A DNA stretch of 64,000 nucleotides, from contig CATWNM010000003.1 of assembly GCA_958352145.1 (NCBI GenBank), positions 1 through 64,000 of the forward strand, written 5' to 3'. A model generated the notes under the pieces. The model did no database searches. It saw only the letters and a list, made by a program, of their open reading frames with translations, and had not been told where the DNA came from. The DNA is from an uncultured Eubacteriales bacterium. GTDB lineage: Bacteria; Bacillota; Clostridia; Oscillospirales; CAG-272. Shown piece by piece: positions 17,199 through 25,851 of the stretch (positions are counted from its first letter, which is position 1; each line of letters begins with the position of its first letter). The translations under genes were made by a program, and so were the position numbers.

Positions 17199-17867
17199 AT
17201 GATCTATCTTTTGGAGGACGACGACAATATACGGAATTTTGTTGTATACGCGCTCTGCCAGACGGAAATGAAGGCGAAGGGGTTTGAAACGTCGGAAACA
17301 TTCTGGCGCGCCATGGAAACAGAAATCCCCGAGCTTGTGCTCTTAGACATTATGCTGCCCAAAGAGGACGGGCTGTCCGTGCTCCGGCGGCTGCGCGCGG
17401 ACCCGCGGTTTGCATCGCTGCCCGTCATCATGCTGACGGCCAAAGCGACCGAATATGACAAGGTGCTCGGCCTTGACAGCGGCGCGGACGATTATGTCGC
17501 TAAGCCGTTCGGCACCTTGGAGCTTTTGTCGCGCATTCGCGCGCTTTTGCGCCGCACGGGAAAAGACGGCGGCGATCCGGAATACCGGGCCGGCGCGCTG
17601 TATGTCAGCCCAAAGCGCCATGTGGTGCGGGTCGGAAAGCGCGACGTGCAGCTGACGTTCAAGGAATTTGAACTGCTCTGCCTGCTTTTTGAGCATCGCG
17701 GCCGGGTGCTTGACCGGGATACGATTCTAAAAAAGCTATGGGGCTATGATTTTGACGGAGAAAACCGCACGGTAGACGTGCATATCCGCACGCTGCGTGC
17801 AAAGCTCGGCGACGCGGCCGGCTTGATTGAGACGGTGCGCGGCGTCGGATACAAAATAGGGGATTGA
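17199..17867 (+). CDS. phoB: PhoB/PhoP-type response regulator
   Basis: A 222-residue OmpR-family regulator. The receiver domain has the acidic pocket EDD at 6-8, the phosphorylated Asp in LLDIMLP (about residue 49), and the conserved Thr and Lys in MLTAK and KPFG. The C-terminal winged-helix domain shows LTFKEFELL and ENRTVDVHIRTLRAKL. GGAGG precedes the ATG. Its position between phoU and phoR makes it the probable activator at the TTAACA repeats ahead of pstS. It is called phoP in Bacillus. Confidence 0.92.
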   Translation: MIYLLEDDDNIRNFVVYALCQTEMKAKGFETSETFWRAMETEIPELVLLDIMLPKEDGLSVLRRLRADPRFASLPVIMLTAKATEYDKVLGLDSGADDYVAKPFGTLELLSRIRALLRRTGKDGGDPEYRAGALYVSPKRHVVRVGKRDVQLTFKEFELLCLLFEHRGRVLDRDTILKKLWGYDFDGENRTVDVHIRTLRAKLGDAAGLIETVRGVGYKIGD

Positions 17868-17868
17868 C

Positions 17869-19518
17869 ATGACGAAAAAAATTTTTCGCGGAATCATTTT
17901 GGTGTCTTTCGCGGCAATTTTAGCCTGTTTTGTTTTTATTATGAGCGTCCTGTATGGTCATTTTGAGACGCAGTTCCAGCATGAGCTTGAAAACGAAGCG
18001 CAGCTTGCGGCATGGGGCTACGACGCGGCGGGCACGCGTTATTTTTCCGCCGGGCATTCGTTTAAAAACCGCATTACGGTCGTCGGCGCCGACGGAACCG
18101 TCCTGTATGACAGCGAAGCCGATCCGGCGCAGATGGAGAACCACGGAGACAGGGAGGAGATCGCCGCCGCGCGGGAGACCGGCCGCGGCGTCGCGGTGCG
18201 GAAGTCGGCGACCATGCAGCTTGAAAAAACGGTGTATTGTGCGGTGCGGACCTCGGACGGCGCCGTCGTGCGCATATCGGGCGACGTATCCGCGGTTTGG
18301 GCGCTGCTCCTTGGCCTGATGCAGCCTACGATTCTTGTGATCGTGCTGGTGCTGATCCTGGCGGCGGCGCTCTCCCGCCGAATCGCAAACCGGATTCTGC
18401 GTCCGATCGACCGGTTGGATCTGGACGATCCAAAACTGAGCGAGCCGTACGAAGAGCTTGCGCCGCTTGTACGCCGCCTCAACAATCAAAATAAAAAGAT
18501 TGCCCGGCAAATGGAAGAACTGCGCCGGAAGCAGGATGAATTTGCAATCATTACGGAAAATATGGCGGAAGGATTCGTCATTTTGGATAAAAATACGGAC
18601 GTGCTTTCCTGCAATCCGAGTGCCAAACGGATTCTCGGCGGTGCGTTCGGCGAACACAACAAAAGCGTGTTTACGCTCAACCGCAGTGAAAATTTCCGCT
18701 TTGCAGTCGAAGAGGCGCTTGCCGGACGGCACTGCGAACGGCAGATGCAGTCGGGCGGAAAGCGGTATGACGTGATCGCCAATCCCGTCCATGTAAAAGG
18801 AGAAACAACCGGCGCGATCGTTTTGCTGATGGACGTCAGCGAAAAAGAACTCGGCGAGCAGATGCGAAAGGAATTCACCTCCAATGTTTCCCATGAATTA
18901 AAAACGCCGCTGACCACGATCTATGGCGTTTCCGATATGCTGCAAAGCGGCATGGTGAAGCCCGAGGATGTCCGCGGCTTTGCAGAGACGATCCATTCCG
19001 AGAGCGGACGGATGATTTCCCTGATTGACGACATCATCAAGCTGTCACAGCTGGACGAGGGCGCGCTGACAGCCGAGCGCGAAGATGTGGATCTGTATGC
19101 GCTTTCGCGCTTGGTCGCCGCGCGTCTTGCGCCGCTGGCGGATAAAAACGACATTTCCATCGAAGTCGAGGGCGAACACGCGGTGATTTACGGCATTCGC
19201 CCGGTGCTCGACGAGATGGTGTATAACCTGTGCGAAAACGCCGTCAAATACAACCGGCCGGGCGGACGCGTGACGGTCACAGTGCGCGGGGGAGAACATC
19301 CCGAACTCCGGGTAAGCGACAATGGCATCGGAATTCCTGCGGATTGTTTGGATCGTGTGTTTGAACGATTCTTCCGTGTGGATAAAAGTCATTCCAAAAA
19401 GATCGGCGGTACGGGACTCGGTTTGTCCATCGTCAAGCACGCTGCCGCGTTTCACGGCGGAAGCGCGCATATCGACAGCACGGAAGGAATGGGCACCACC
19501 GTCTGGGTGGAATTTTGA
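17869..19518 (+). CDS. phoR: PhoR-type sensor histidine kinase
   Basis: A 549-residue membrane kinase. Two membrane segments (about 7-30 and 145-168) flank a small extracellular domain; HAMP-like and PAS-like regions follow. The phosphoacceptor His is in FTSNVSHELKTPLTTI (about residue 343), the N box is NLCENAVKYN, and the G boxes are DNGIGIP and GTGLGLSIVKH. It phosphorylates the regulator encoded just upstream when phosphate is low. Only 1 bp separates the two genes. It is the last gene of the pst-pho operon. Confidence 0.93.
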   Translation: MTKKIFRGIILVSFAAILACFVFIMSVLYGHFETQFQHELENEAQLAAWGYDAAGTRYFSAGHSFKNRITVVGADGTVLYDSEADPAQMENHGDREEIAAARETGRGVAVRKSATMQLEKTVYCAVRTSDGAVVRISGDVSAVWALLLGLMQPTILVIVLVLILAAALSRRIANRILRPIDRLDLDDPKLSEPYEELAPLVRRLNNQNKKIARQMEELRRKQDEFAIITENMAEGFVILDKNTDVLSCNPSAKRILGGAFGEHNKSVFTLNRSENFRFAVEEALAGRHCERQMQSGGKRYDVIANPVHVKGETTGAIVLLMDVSEKELGEQMRKEFTSNVSHELKTPLTTIYGVSDMLQSGMVKPEDVRGFAETIHSESGRMISLIDDIIKLSQLDEGALTAEREDVDLYALSRLVAARLAPLADKNDISIEVEGEHAVIYGIRPVLDEMVYNLCENAVKYNRPGGRVTVTVRGGEHPELRVSDNGIGIPADCLDRVFERFFRVDKSHSKKIGGTGLGLSIVKHAAAFHGGSAHIDSTEGMGTTVWVEF

Positions 19519-19528
19519 TTGCGGAATT

Positions 19529-19792
19529 TTATAGAACTGACAGGCTTTTCTGCCGCTCAAGATAAACATACGCAGTTTCAATTTTTCCGTGCGACTGCTC
19601 ATACTCCCTGATATAAGCTATGCAGAGATGCTCTATCAAATTGCCTACGCTTCTGGTTTCCCATTTTGCGATACAACGCAGCTTTTCTAAATATATATCA
19701 TTAAAGTGGAGCGTAAATGGCGTGTGATTGTCTACACTGCTTTTTTCCCCCTGATTCGGGTAATATATAAACGGCGGTTTATGTGTTGTCAA
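19529..19792 (-). CDS. Small Arc-like (RHH) protein, locus 2; start codon doubtful
   Basis: The open frame encodes a close relative of the 5196 protein: TPFTLHFNDIYLEKLR, RSVGNLIEHLC and EQSHGKIETAYVY align almost column for column. At the place where the relative has its ATG this copy has AGT (19736-19738), although GGGGG lies upstream at 19747-19751. The only in-frame start further up is TTG 19792, which coincides with the -35 box of a good minus-strand promoter and has no Shine-Dalgarno site. The gene may therefore be untranslated, or may start at a rare codon. Its stop lies 10 bp past the phoR stop. Confidence 0.5.
   Translation of the reverse strand: MTTHKPPFIYYPNQGEKSSVDNHTPFTLHFNDIYLEKLRCIAKWETRSVGNLIEHLCIAYIREYEQSHGKIETAYVYLERQKSLSVL
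19764..19792 (-). promoter_or_regulatory. Promoter for the locus-2 minus-strand RHH gene
   Basis: On the minus strand TTGACA (19792-19787) and TATATA (19769-19764) are 17 bp apart. TTGTCAATA at 19786-19794 overlaps the -35 box and recurs inverted at 19844-19852. Confidence 0.65.
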
Positions 19793-19807
19793 TATGTTGG
19801 CAAAAAC

Positions 19808-19853
19808 TTTTCAAAAAAGTTTTTGTGTGCTATCCTATTGTCATATTGACAAT
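19808..19853 (+). promoter_or_regulatory. Promoter and palindromic operator for the locus-2 plus-strand RHH gene
   Basis: TTTTCA (19808-19813) and TATCCT (19831-19836) are 17 bp apart. Immediately downstream is a perfect palindrome, ATTGTCA-TAT-TGACAAT (19837-19853), which contains the TTGTCAATA word shared with the divergent promoter. This fits RHH autorepression. Confidence 0.6.
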
Positions 19854-19867
19854 AGGAGGCTCGCAAA

Positions 19868-20074
19868 ATGCCGAATGCACCACATAAAAACCCCCAGTAT
19901 GGCTTACGCATCCCTTCCGAAATCATGGACAAGCTGAAATACATTGCAAACCGCAACGGACGTTCCGCCAATAAAGAAATTGAACAGCTGATTTTGAAAC
20001 ATATCGATACATGGGAAAAGACGCATGGGCCTATCCTTTTTGACGACGGCTTTGTTCCTCGTTCAAGATCGTGA
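19868..20074 (+). CDS. Arc-like ribbon-helix-helix protein, locus 2
   Basis: A 68-residue protein. YGLRIPSEIMDKLKYIA is the beta strand and helix A, and RSANKEIEQLILKHI is helix B; the tail WEKTHGPILFDDG resembles the HG-x-I tail of the minus-strand partners, so all three probably share ancestry. AGGAGG at 19854-19859 precedes the ATG. It diverges from the gene at 19529 across a palindromic operator. Probable autoregulating DNA-binding protein; targets unknown. Confidence 0.75.
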   Translation: MPNAPHKNPQYGLRIPSEIMDKLKYIANRNGRSANKEIEQLILKHIDTWEKTHGPILFDDGFVPRSRS

Positions 20075-20138
20075 TAACTAATGCGTTGAAATGAATTTTG
20101 CGTATACAATTTTTCTGCTGAGATAACTCATAAAAAAT

Positions 20139-20245
20139 CGGCGCCGGAATTTTCCGGCGCCGCAGACTATCGAAAAAGTATACGGAACAGACAACAGAAT
20201 AAAATTCTGCAACCAGAGCGGCACAAGTGCCGCTCTGGTTGCAGA
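20139..20245. repeat. Hairpin, GACTATCGAAAAAGTAT element, 19-bp perfect hairpin (copy B)
   Basis: CGGCGCCGGA pairs with TCCGGCGCCG (20139-20162). GACTATCGAAAAAGTAT follows, then a perfect 19-bp stem: TCTGCAACCAGAGCGGCAC (20206-20224) with its complement (20227-20245) and a two-base gap. The layout matches 12596-12698. No gene is seen in 20075-20295. Confidence 0.65.
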
Positions 20246-20295
20246 TGCCCGCAAACACGGCCTTTTACGCAGAATCTTTGGTTTCGGCGCGCGAT

Positions 20296-20661
20296 TTATT
20301 TTGGTTTCCCCTTAAATAAAAGCGCGGCAAGATAACCGAAAATCAGAGCGGCGGAGGTGCCGGCCGCCGCGGCCGTAAAACCGCCTTTAAAAATGCCGAT
20401 CACGCCGTATTCTGTGACCGACCGCTCGATTCCCTTGGCGATCGAATTGCCAAAACCGGTCAGCGGAACGGTCGCACCGCAGCCGGCAAGCTCAATAAGC
20501 TTATCATAGACGCCGAGCGCGCCGAGCAGCACGCCCGCGCAAACATAGAGAACGAGAATCCGCGCAGGCGTCATCATAGTCTTGTCGATCAAAATCTGCG
20601 CGACGATACAAAGAGCGCCGCCGATGACAAACGCCCAGATATACGTTGAAAGTTCACTCAT
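20296..20661 (-). CDS. spoVAE: Stage V sporulation protein AE (SpoVAEb type)
   Basis: A 121-residue membrane protein with about four hydrophobic segments. ATVPLTGFGNSIAKG is the motif it shares with SpoVAC, and GGFTAAAAGTSAALIFGYL is typical of SpoVAE. With SpoVAC and SpoVAD it forms the channel that loads dipicolinic acid into the forespore and releases it at germination. The start overlaps the spoVAD stop by 4 bp. It is the last gene of the operon. Confidence 0.9.
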   Translation of the reverse strand: MSELSTYIWAFVIGGALCIVAQILIDKTMMTPARILVLYVCAGVLLGALGVYDKLIELAGCGATVPLTGFGNSIAKGIERSVTEYGVIGIFKGGFTAAAAGTSAALIFGYLAALLFKGKPK

Positions 20662-21650
20662 TGCTTTTCGCCTCCCGCATGCTCAATGTGGACGATATGC
20701 GCGACCGACGGAATATTCTGTCCCTGCGTGACCGAATCGCGGTTCATCAGCGCGCCGGTCGCCATCATCAGTACATTTTTGATCTGTCCCGACTCAAGCT
20801 GCGGCAAAAAATGCGCGCCGAATACGGTCGCAATGCAGCCGCAGCCGCTCCCGCCGCAGTGAACGTCCTGCGAATCGTCGTACATCAGCTTGCCGCAGTC
20901 CGCATGATTTTCCACTTCATATCCATTTTGGCTGCAAATGTGGCGAAACATTTCGCTGCCATGCTCACCAAGGTCGCCCGTGATGATCCAGTCGTAATCC
21001 GCGGCGCGCGTATTCGACTCTTTAAAATAACGCAGCAGAGTATCCGCCGCGGCGGGCGCCATCGCGGCTCCCATGTTGTTCACATCGCTAATGCCCTTAT
21101 CCTGCACAACGCCGATTAAACAGTCCGAAATCTTCACCTTCCCCCGCTCACCGAGTACGTAAGCGCCCGCGCCCGTAACCGTCCATTGTGCGGTAGGCGC
21201 GCGCTGGCTGCCATATTCAATCGGATTGCGGAACTGACGCTCCGCCGCGCAGTTGTGCGATGAGGTCGCGACTGCCACACGCCGGGCACTTCCGCCGCCG
21301 ATCAGCATGGAGCCAAGCGCCATTCCTTCGGTCAGATTCGAGCAGGCGCCGTATATACCGATATATGGGATTTCAAAAGAAAGCAGCCCGTAAGTGGAAG
21401 CCACGCACTGATTTTCAAGATCGCCGGCCAACAGGAAATCGACCTCGGAAGCCGCCATTTCAGCCTTGGACAAGCAAAGCGAGAGCGCAAGACGCACCGA
21501 TTCACCCTCTGCCTTCTCCCATGTGTTCATACCGAACCGGTCGTCCTTGTCAACATAGTCAAAGCCGTTTTTCAGAGGCCCCTCTCCCTCTTTTTTACCG
21601 ACGGCCGAGGCAAACGACATGATGTGTACGCCTTTGGTTTTGACAATCAT
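20658..21650 (-). CDS. spoVAD: Stage V sporulation protein AD
   Basis: A 330-residue soluble protein with a thiolase-like fold that binds dipicolinic acid in the SpoVA complex. Recognisable blocks are FGMNTWEKAE, GDLENQCVAS, YGACSNLTEGMALG, and GGSGCGCIATVFGAHFLP towards the C terminus. Length is normal. The ATG overlaps the spoVAC stop (TAATG). Confidence 0.93.
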   Translation of the reverse strand: MIVKTKGVHIMSFASAVGKKEGEGPLKNGFDYVDKDDRFGMNTWEKAEGESVRLALSLCLSKAEMAASEVDFLLAGDLENQCVASTYGLLSFEIPYIGIYGACSNLTEGMALGSMLIGGGSARRVAVATSSHNCAAERQFRNPIEYGSQRAPTAQWTVTGAGAYVLGERGKVKISDCLIGVVQDKGISDVNNMGAAMAPAAADTLLRYFKESNTRAADYDWIITGDLGEHGSEMFRHICSQNGYEVENHADCGKLMYDDSQDVHCGGSGCGCIATVFGAHFLPQLESGQIKNVLMMATGALMNRDSVTQGQNIPSVAHIVHIEHAGGEKQ

Positions 21651-22105
21651 TATTTTACCCCCAAAGCTTCCAAAATCAGAAGAATCACGCCGTAAAGCGC
21701 GCCCGACAATATACCGTACAGAATGACCGGACCTGCGACCGTGAATATTTTTGCCCCCACGCCAAGAATATAGCCCTCCGCCTTTGTATCAATCGCGGGG
21801 GACACCACCGAATTGGCAAATCCGGTGACCGGAACAAGCGTGCCTGCTCCGGCAATTTTCGCAATGTTGTCAAATACGCCGATGCCGGTCAGAAGCGCGG
21901 CCAAAAAAATTAACGTAATACTTACGCATGTATACACGCTCTCTTCACTGTAATTCGTGACGCTGTCATAAAAATCAAAAAGCAACTGACCAATCACGCA
22001 GATCAGTCCGCCGAAAAGGAACGCAAAACAGCAGTCTTTAAAAATCGGAGATTTCGGCGCGTTCTGTTTGACATATTTTTTATATTCTTCTTTATTAATG
22101 TCCAT
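21650..22105 (-). CDS. spoVAC: Stage V sporulation protein AC
   Basis: A 151-residue membrane protein with about four membrane segments. GTLVPVTGFANSVVSPAID is the family hallmark; SpoVAC is the mechanosensitive pore component of the DPA channel. ATG 22105 is chosen because AAAGGAG lies immediately before it. The operon contains only spoVAC, AD and AEb, the short clostridial arrangement. A sigma-G promoter is expected but was not convincingly found. Confidence 0.92.
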   Translation of the reverse strand: MDINKEEYKKYVKQNAPKSPIFKDCCFAFLFGGLICVIGQLLFDFYDSVTNYSEESVYTCVSITLIFLAALLTGIGVFDNIAKIAGAGTLVPVTGFANSVVSPAIDTKAEGYILGVGAKIFTVAGPVILYGILSGALYGVILLILEALGVK

Positions 22106-22191
22106 AAAATCACTCCTTTGCAAGTACTTTTCCCCACAGGCGCGATTTCTATTCGAAAGCCGGTTTCAAAGCGAAAACCCGGTTAAAAAAT

Positions 22192-22224
22192 CAAAAGCCC
22201 GCCGGAGATTTTTCCCAGGCGGGT
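22192..22224 (-). terminator. Terminator after murE
   Basis: On the minus strand CCCGCC pairs with GGCGGG (22198-22224), followed by CTTTTGATTTTTT. It separates murE from the spoVA operon. Confidence 0.65.
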
Positions 22225-22278
22225 AAACATATGCGATTGATATTAAAAATCAAAACACGCGCCGTTTTTCGAAATGCG

Positions 22279-23751
22279 CTACTGTACAAGCTCAGCCGCG
22301 GCCTCCATAGCATATTTTTCAATCAGCTTGCGTTCCGAAAACGGATGCTTTCCACCGCGGATCAGCTGATACTGTTCATGTCCCTTACCGGCGAACAGCA
22401 CGATATCTCCCCGGCGCGCTTCACGCACGGCAAATGCGATCGCATCCTCGCGCAGCGCAAAGATTTGACACGCAATGTCTCGGACAAACGCCGCGCGGAT
22501 CTCAGCACAGATCTTCAAAGGATCCTCAAAATCCGGGTTATCCGCCGTCAATACCGCAAGATCGCACGCTTCGCTGAGCGCTACGCCAAGCTCGGCGCGC
22601 CGCCCCTCGGTGCGGCCGCCGACCGATCCCAAAACGCAGATCAGACGCGCGGGCCGATACGCCCGCAGCGTAGCCAGCGCCTGACTGAGGCTGAAGCCGT
22701 TGTGCGCGTAATCTATGATAAACACCGCAGGCATACGCGTGCGCACCACTTCAAAGCGCCCCTGCACGTGCGCGGCGCCAAGCGCCCCGGCGCAGTCCGA
22801 CAGCGATACGCCAAACCGCTGCGCAAGCGCGGCGGCGCAGAGCGCGTTATACACGCTGAACGTCCCCGGCATACAAAGCCGCACCGGAACACGCTTTGAA
22901 AAATGACAGAGCGTAAAACGAACGCCGAGTTCTCCATCGGAAAGAAAAGGCTCAATTCCCTCGGCATGAAAATCCCCCGTTTCAAGCCCAAACGAACTCC
23001 GGAGCGCGCGGCAGCCGTCCAGCATATAGGCAGCGGCGCCGTCTTCGGCATTATACACCGCATAATCGGACGAATACGCCGAAAAAAGCTGTTTTTTGCT
23101 GTCCCTGTAATGCTCAAAAGTCGGGTGCTCCATCTCGCCGATGTGGTCGGGCGCTAAATTCGTAAACGCAACGGCGGCAAACCGAATGCCATATACGCGG
23201 TTCAGATACAGCGCCTGCGAGGAAACCTCCAGCACGACTGCGCGAATGCCCGCGCGAACCATCTGATCGAAGTAATAATGCAGTTCCAAACTCTCGGGCG
23301 TGGTATTTTTCGTTTCAAAATGACGGCCTGCAAATTCGATGCCATTGGAACCGATATAACCGGCGGGCACGCCGCCCCGATTCAAAATCGAGCAAAGCAT
23401 CAGCGCGCTCGTCGTCTTCCCTTTCGTTCCCGTGATGCCGATGACCTGCAGCTTTTCCGCCGGATAGCCGAAAAAGGCGGCGCTGACCTTAGCCAGCGCA
23501 ATCCGCGTATTTTCCGCACAGATCACCAACGCATCCGCAGGCAGGTCCACAGCCTGCTCGCACAGAAAAGTGCGGCAGCCCGCCGCATAGGCGCGCGCCG
23601 CAAAATTGTGCCCGTCGCTCGCAAACCCTCGGATACAGACAAACAGCGTGCGCTTCCCCGCCGCGCGCGAATCGCAGACGACTCGTTCAATTTCGCGGTC
23701 CGCGCCGCCATACGGAATCTTCGCCGCCGCAAGCAACTTCGACAAACGCAT
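22279..23751 (-). CDS. murE: UDP-MurNAc-tripeptide synthetase MurE, amino-acid specificity motif DNPD
   Basis: A 490-residue Mur ligase adding the third stem-peptide residue to UDP-MurNAc-L-Ala-D-Glu. GITGTKGKTTSALML (about residue 110) is the ATP loop, FTNLAPDHIGEME and DYAHNGFSLSQAL are central and late ligase motifs. The residue-3 specificity motif is DNPD at about 407-410; DAP-adding enzymes have DNPR, where Arg holds meso-DAP. An acid there argues against a standard DAP enzyme and is compatible with L-Lys or another diamino acid. It is the last of three closely spaced genes with the racemase and ATP-grasp ligase. Confidence 0.93.
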   Translation of the reverse strand: MRLSKLLAAAKIPYGGADREIERVVCDSRAAGKRTLFVCIRGFASDGHNFAARAYAAGCRTFLCEQAVDLPADALVICAENTRIALAKVSAAFFGYPAEKLQVIGITGTKGKTTSALMLCSILNRGGVPAGYIGSNGIEFAGRHFETKNTTPESLELHYYFDQMVRAGIRAVVLEVSSQALYLNRVYGIRFAAVAFTNLAPDHIGEMEHPTFEHYRDSKKQLFSAYSSDYAVYNAEDGAAAYMLDGCRALRSSFGLETGDFHAEGIEPFLSDGELGVRFTLCHFSKRVPVRLCMPGTFSVYNALCAAALAQRFGVSLSDCAGALGAAHVQGRFEVVRTRMPAVFIIDYAHNGFSLSQALATLRAYRPARLICVLGSVGGRTEGRRAELGVALSEACDLAVLTADNPDFEDPLKICAEIRAAFVRDIACQIFALREDAIAFAVREARRGDIVLFAGKGHEQYQLIRGGKHPFSERKLIEKYAMEAAAELVQ

Positions 23752-23797
23752 AGTCTTCCTCCTTCTGCTGAAATTTCGGAGCGGTTCCCCGCGCCGC

Positions 23798-24502
23798 TCA
23801 GGTATTCAGTTCCTTACCGCACGCCAGTACCGCCGCGCGCGCCAGCGCATACAGCGAGTCGACAAAACGCATGTCGAGCGCATGGCTACGGCACAAAAGC
23901 GAAAGCTCGGTGCAGCCGAGCACAAGATGATCGCAGCCCGCGTTTGAAAGCGCGTCGGCCACCTGCAAAAATTGACGAAAATCAGGCTCCCGGCCGGACT
24001 TGATCTGTCCGTAAATGATTTCGGAGAGCGCTTTTTGCTCCGATTCCCCGGGCGCGATGCACTCGATTCCGAATTTTTCCGCATGCATCGGATATGTCCG
24101 TGCACGCACGGTGCCCTCCGTGGCAAGCAATCCGACCCGCCGCGCGCCCCGCGCAGCAAGCAGGCGCAGCGTCTCGTCGATGATGTTCAGCATCGGTATA
24201 CCGACGCTGCGCGCCACCGCGTCATAAAAATAGTGCGCCGTATTGCAGGGCATAGCCAAAAGCTGCGCGCCCGCCGCCTCCAGGCGCCGCGCCGCGTCCA
24301 CCATATCAGGCGTCGGGTCCGGCGCGCCGGGATTTAGGATATGAGCCGTCCGGTCCGGCGTATGCGCAAAGCTGGACAAAAGCAGGCTGATATGCTCCTG
24401 ATCGCAGTCCGCGCAGGTCAAAGACGTGATGAGTTCATAAAAATACACACTCGCCATCGGCCCCAGACCGCCAAGAATCCCAAGTATCTTCGGCCTTGTC
24501 AT
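23798..24502 (-). CDS. Aspartate/glutamate racemase family protein (RacD-like)
   Basis: A 234-residue cofactor-independent racemase. The two catalytic cysteines lie in AMPCNTAHYFYD (about residue 84) and LGCTELSLLC (about 196), and GILGGLGPMAS at the N terminus is typical of aspartate racemases rather than of MurI. It would convert L-Asp to D-Asp. The gene is 9 bp downstream of a D-aspartate-ligase-like gene, which supports D-Asp production; a broad-specificity racemase is the alternative. murE follows after 46 bp. Confidence 0.85.
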   Translation of the reverse strand: MTRPKILGILGGLGPMASVYFYELITSLTCADCDQEHISLLLSSFAHTPDRTAHILNPGAPDPTPDMVDAARRLEAAGAQLLAMPCNTAHYFYDAVARSVGIPMLNIIDETLRLLAARGARRVGLLATEGTVRARTYPMHAEKFGIECIAPGESEQKALSEIIYGQIKSGREPDFRQFLQVADALSNAGCDHLVLGCTELSLLCRSHALDMRFVDSLYALARAAVLACGKELNT

Positions 24503-24511
24503 ACGCTCACC

Positions 24512-25747
24512 TCAATCCTGCTTCGGACAATAGATCTTATATTTTTTATAATACCGCCTGCCATGGATAAAAAGGTACAACGCGCGAAGCGGATTGTGGC
24601 ACACGTCATAGCGGTACCAGAGCGAAGAAGATTCCTTTCCCTGCCGGACAAGCGCGCGCGCCTCATTTGCAGCGCTGCGGCTAGCATAGCGATACACCAC
24701 GCCGCGCGGAACATAATGCCAAAAGCAGGGTTCTTTCGCCTCGGCATACGCCAGTGCGCTGCACAAAACATAATCCTTGACCAGATACTCGGCGATATTG
24801 AAGCCGCTCGCCGTGACATAATAGTTGCTGCGTCCCTGTCTCAGATTGATCTCAAACGCATAAAGGCTGCCGTCCCGACTGTCGTATTTGATATCAAAAT
24901 TCGCAAAGCCCCGGTAACCGATATCCTCCAGCATGGCGCGAAAGCCCGCGGTCAGTTCCGGATTGTACTCCGTGATAATGGCTGCATGGTTTCCGAGCCC
25001 TTTCGGCGTATGCTCTTCCAGCAGCACATGGCCGAGGCACATCATCTTGACCTTGTGATCCTTGCCCACATATGCGGTCAAAACGCGCATGTTGGCATCG
25101 TTGCCAATGACCCTGTCCTGCAAAAGCATCCGTTTCGTATAGCCGCTGTCGTAGATCGTCTGCACAATTTTCTCGGTCTCTTCCGCGCTCTGCGATACAT
25201 ACACCTTTTTCATCCCGTCGAAAGGATGATGCCAGTAATCGATGCTGGAAGAAGGCTTTACGATAATCGGGTACGCAAAACCGAGTTTTTCAGCCGTGAG
25301 CGCCTCGGCTGCGGCCGGCGCATCCAGCACAACGGTTTTCGGATACTTGATGCCATAGTGCGCGCACATCTCGTAAAAATCCGCTTTATCGGCCAGCTTG
25401 TTCATCAGCGGCTCGTCAATATACGGGATGATATAGCGATCCTCCAGTTCCGCGCGGTGCCGGATCAAAAGCGCCGCGTATTCGTCCGTACAGCCAAGCG
25501 CGATCAGCGTGCTGCCCTCATGGCGCTTGGCAAAATCATCCATAGCCATCATAAACACATCGTCGGTGTTCAGATTTTCCACGGCGCGGAATTTTACGAT
25601 CTTTGTGCGCTGAGTAATGCCGATCTCATAGCGGCCAAGCGCATACGAAACCAGCCCGTACGCTTCGTGAAACGCGCGCGCCACATTATAACAGTTTTGA
25701 TCCGCGCCGAGCAGCACGGGAATGATGTTCAAATTCGATTCTTTCAT
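24512..25747 (-). CDS. ATP-grasp ligase resembling D-aspartate ligase (Asl-Fm type)
   Basis: A 411-residue ATP-grasp protein. From memory it resembles Enterococcus faecium D-aspartate ligase: NIIPVLLGADQNCYNVARAF at the start, then NMRVLTAYVG, VKMMCLGHVLLEE and GFANFDIKYDSRDG, with the metal-binding FEINLRQGRSNYY near residue 300. That enzyme joins the beta-carboxylate of D-Asp to the Lys side chain of the peptidoglycan precursor. The neighbouring racemase and murE fit this role. No membrane segment is evident. An uncharacterised carboxylate-amine ligase of the same family is the alternative. Confidence 0.75.
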   Translation of the reverse strand: MKESNLNIIPVLLGADQNCYNVARAFHEAYGLVSYALGRYEIGITQRTKIVKFRAVENLNTDDVFMMAMDDFAKRHEGSTLIALGCTDEYAALLIRHRAELEDRYIIPYIDEPLMNKLADKADFYEMCAHYGIKYPKTVVLDAPAAAEALTAEKLGFAYPIIVKPSSSIDYWHHPFDGMKKVYVSQSAEETEKIVQTIYDSGYTKRMLLQDRVIGNDANMRVLTAYVGKDHKVKMMCLGHVLLEEHTPKGLGNHAAIITEYNPELTAGFRAMLEDIGYRGFANFDIKYDSRDGSLYAFEINLRQGRSNYYVTASGFNIAEYLVKDYVLCSALAYAEAKEPCFWHYVPRGVVYRYASRSAANEARALVRQGKESSSLWYRYDVCHNPLRALYLFIHGRRYYKKYKIYCPKQD

Positions 25748-25815
25748 AATCCGCCTCTTTGTCCAGCCGTGGCCGGATCCGGAATTTCAATGCGCGGCGT
25801 TCTCCGTCCTCCGGC

Positions 25816-25839
25816 AAAAAAACGCCGCGAATGCGGCGG
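25816..25839 (-). terminator. Terminator after asnB
   Basis: On the minus strand CGCCGC, ATTC and GCGGCG form a hairpin followed by seven T. It lies between asnB and the ligase gene, so the downstream three genes depend on readthrough or a promoter not clearly visible in 25748-25815. Confidence 0.75.
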
Positions 25840-25851
25840 GAGCCGCTTTGC

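Noticed and set aside
22106..22160. Sigma-G promoter before spoVAC
   Set aside because: A GAATA box is present at 22150-22154, but the matching -10 is poor and would place the transcript start inside the ribosome site.
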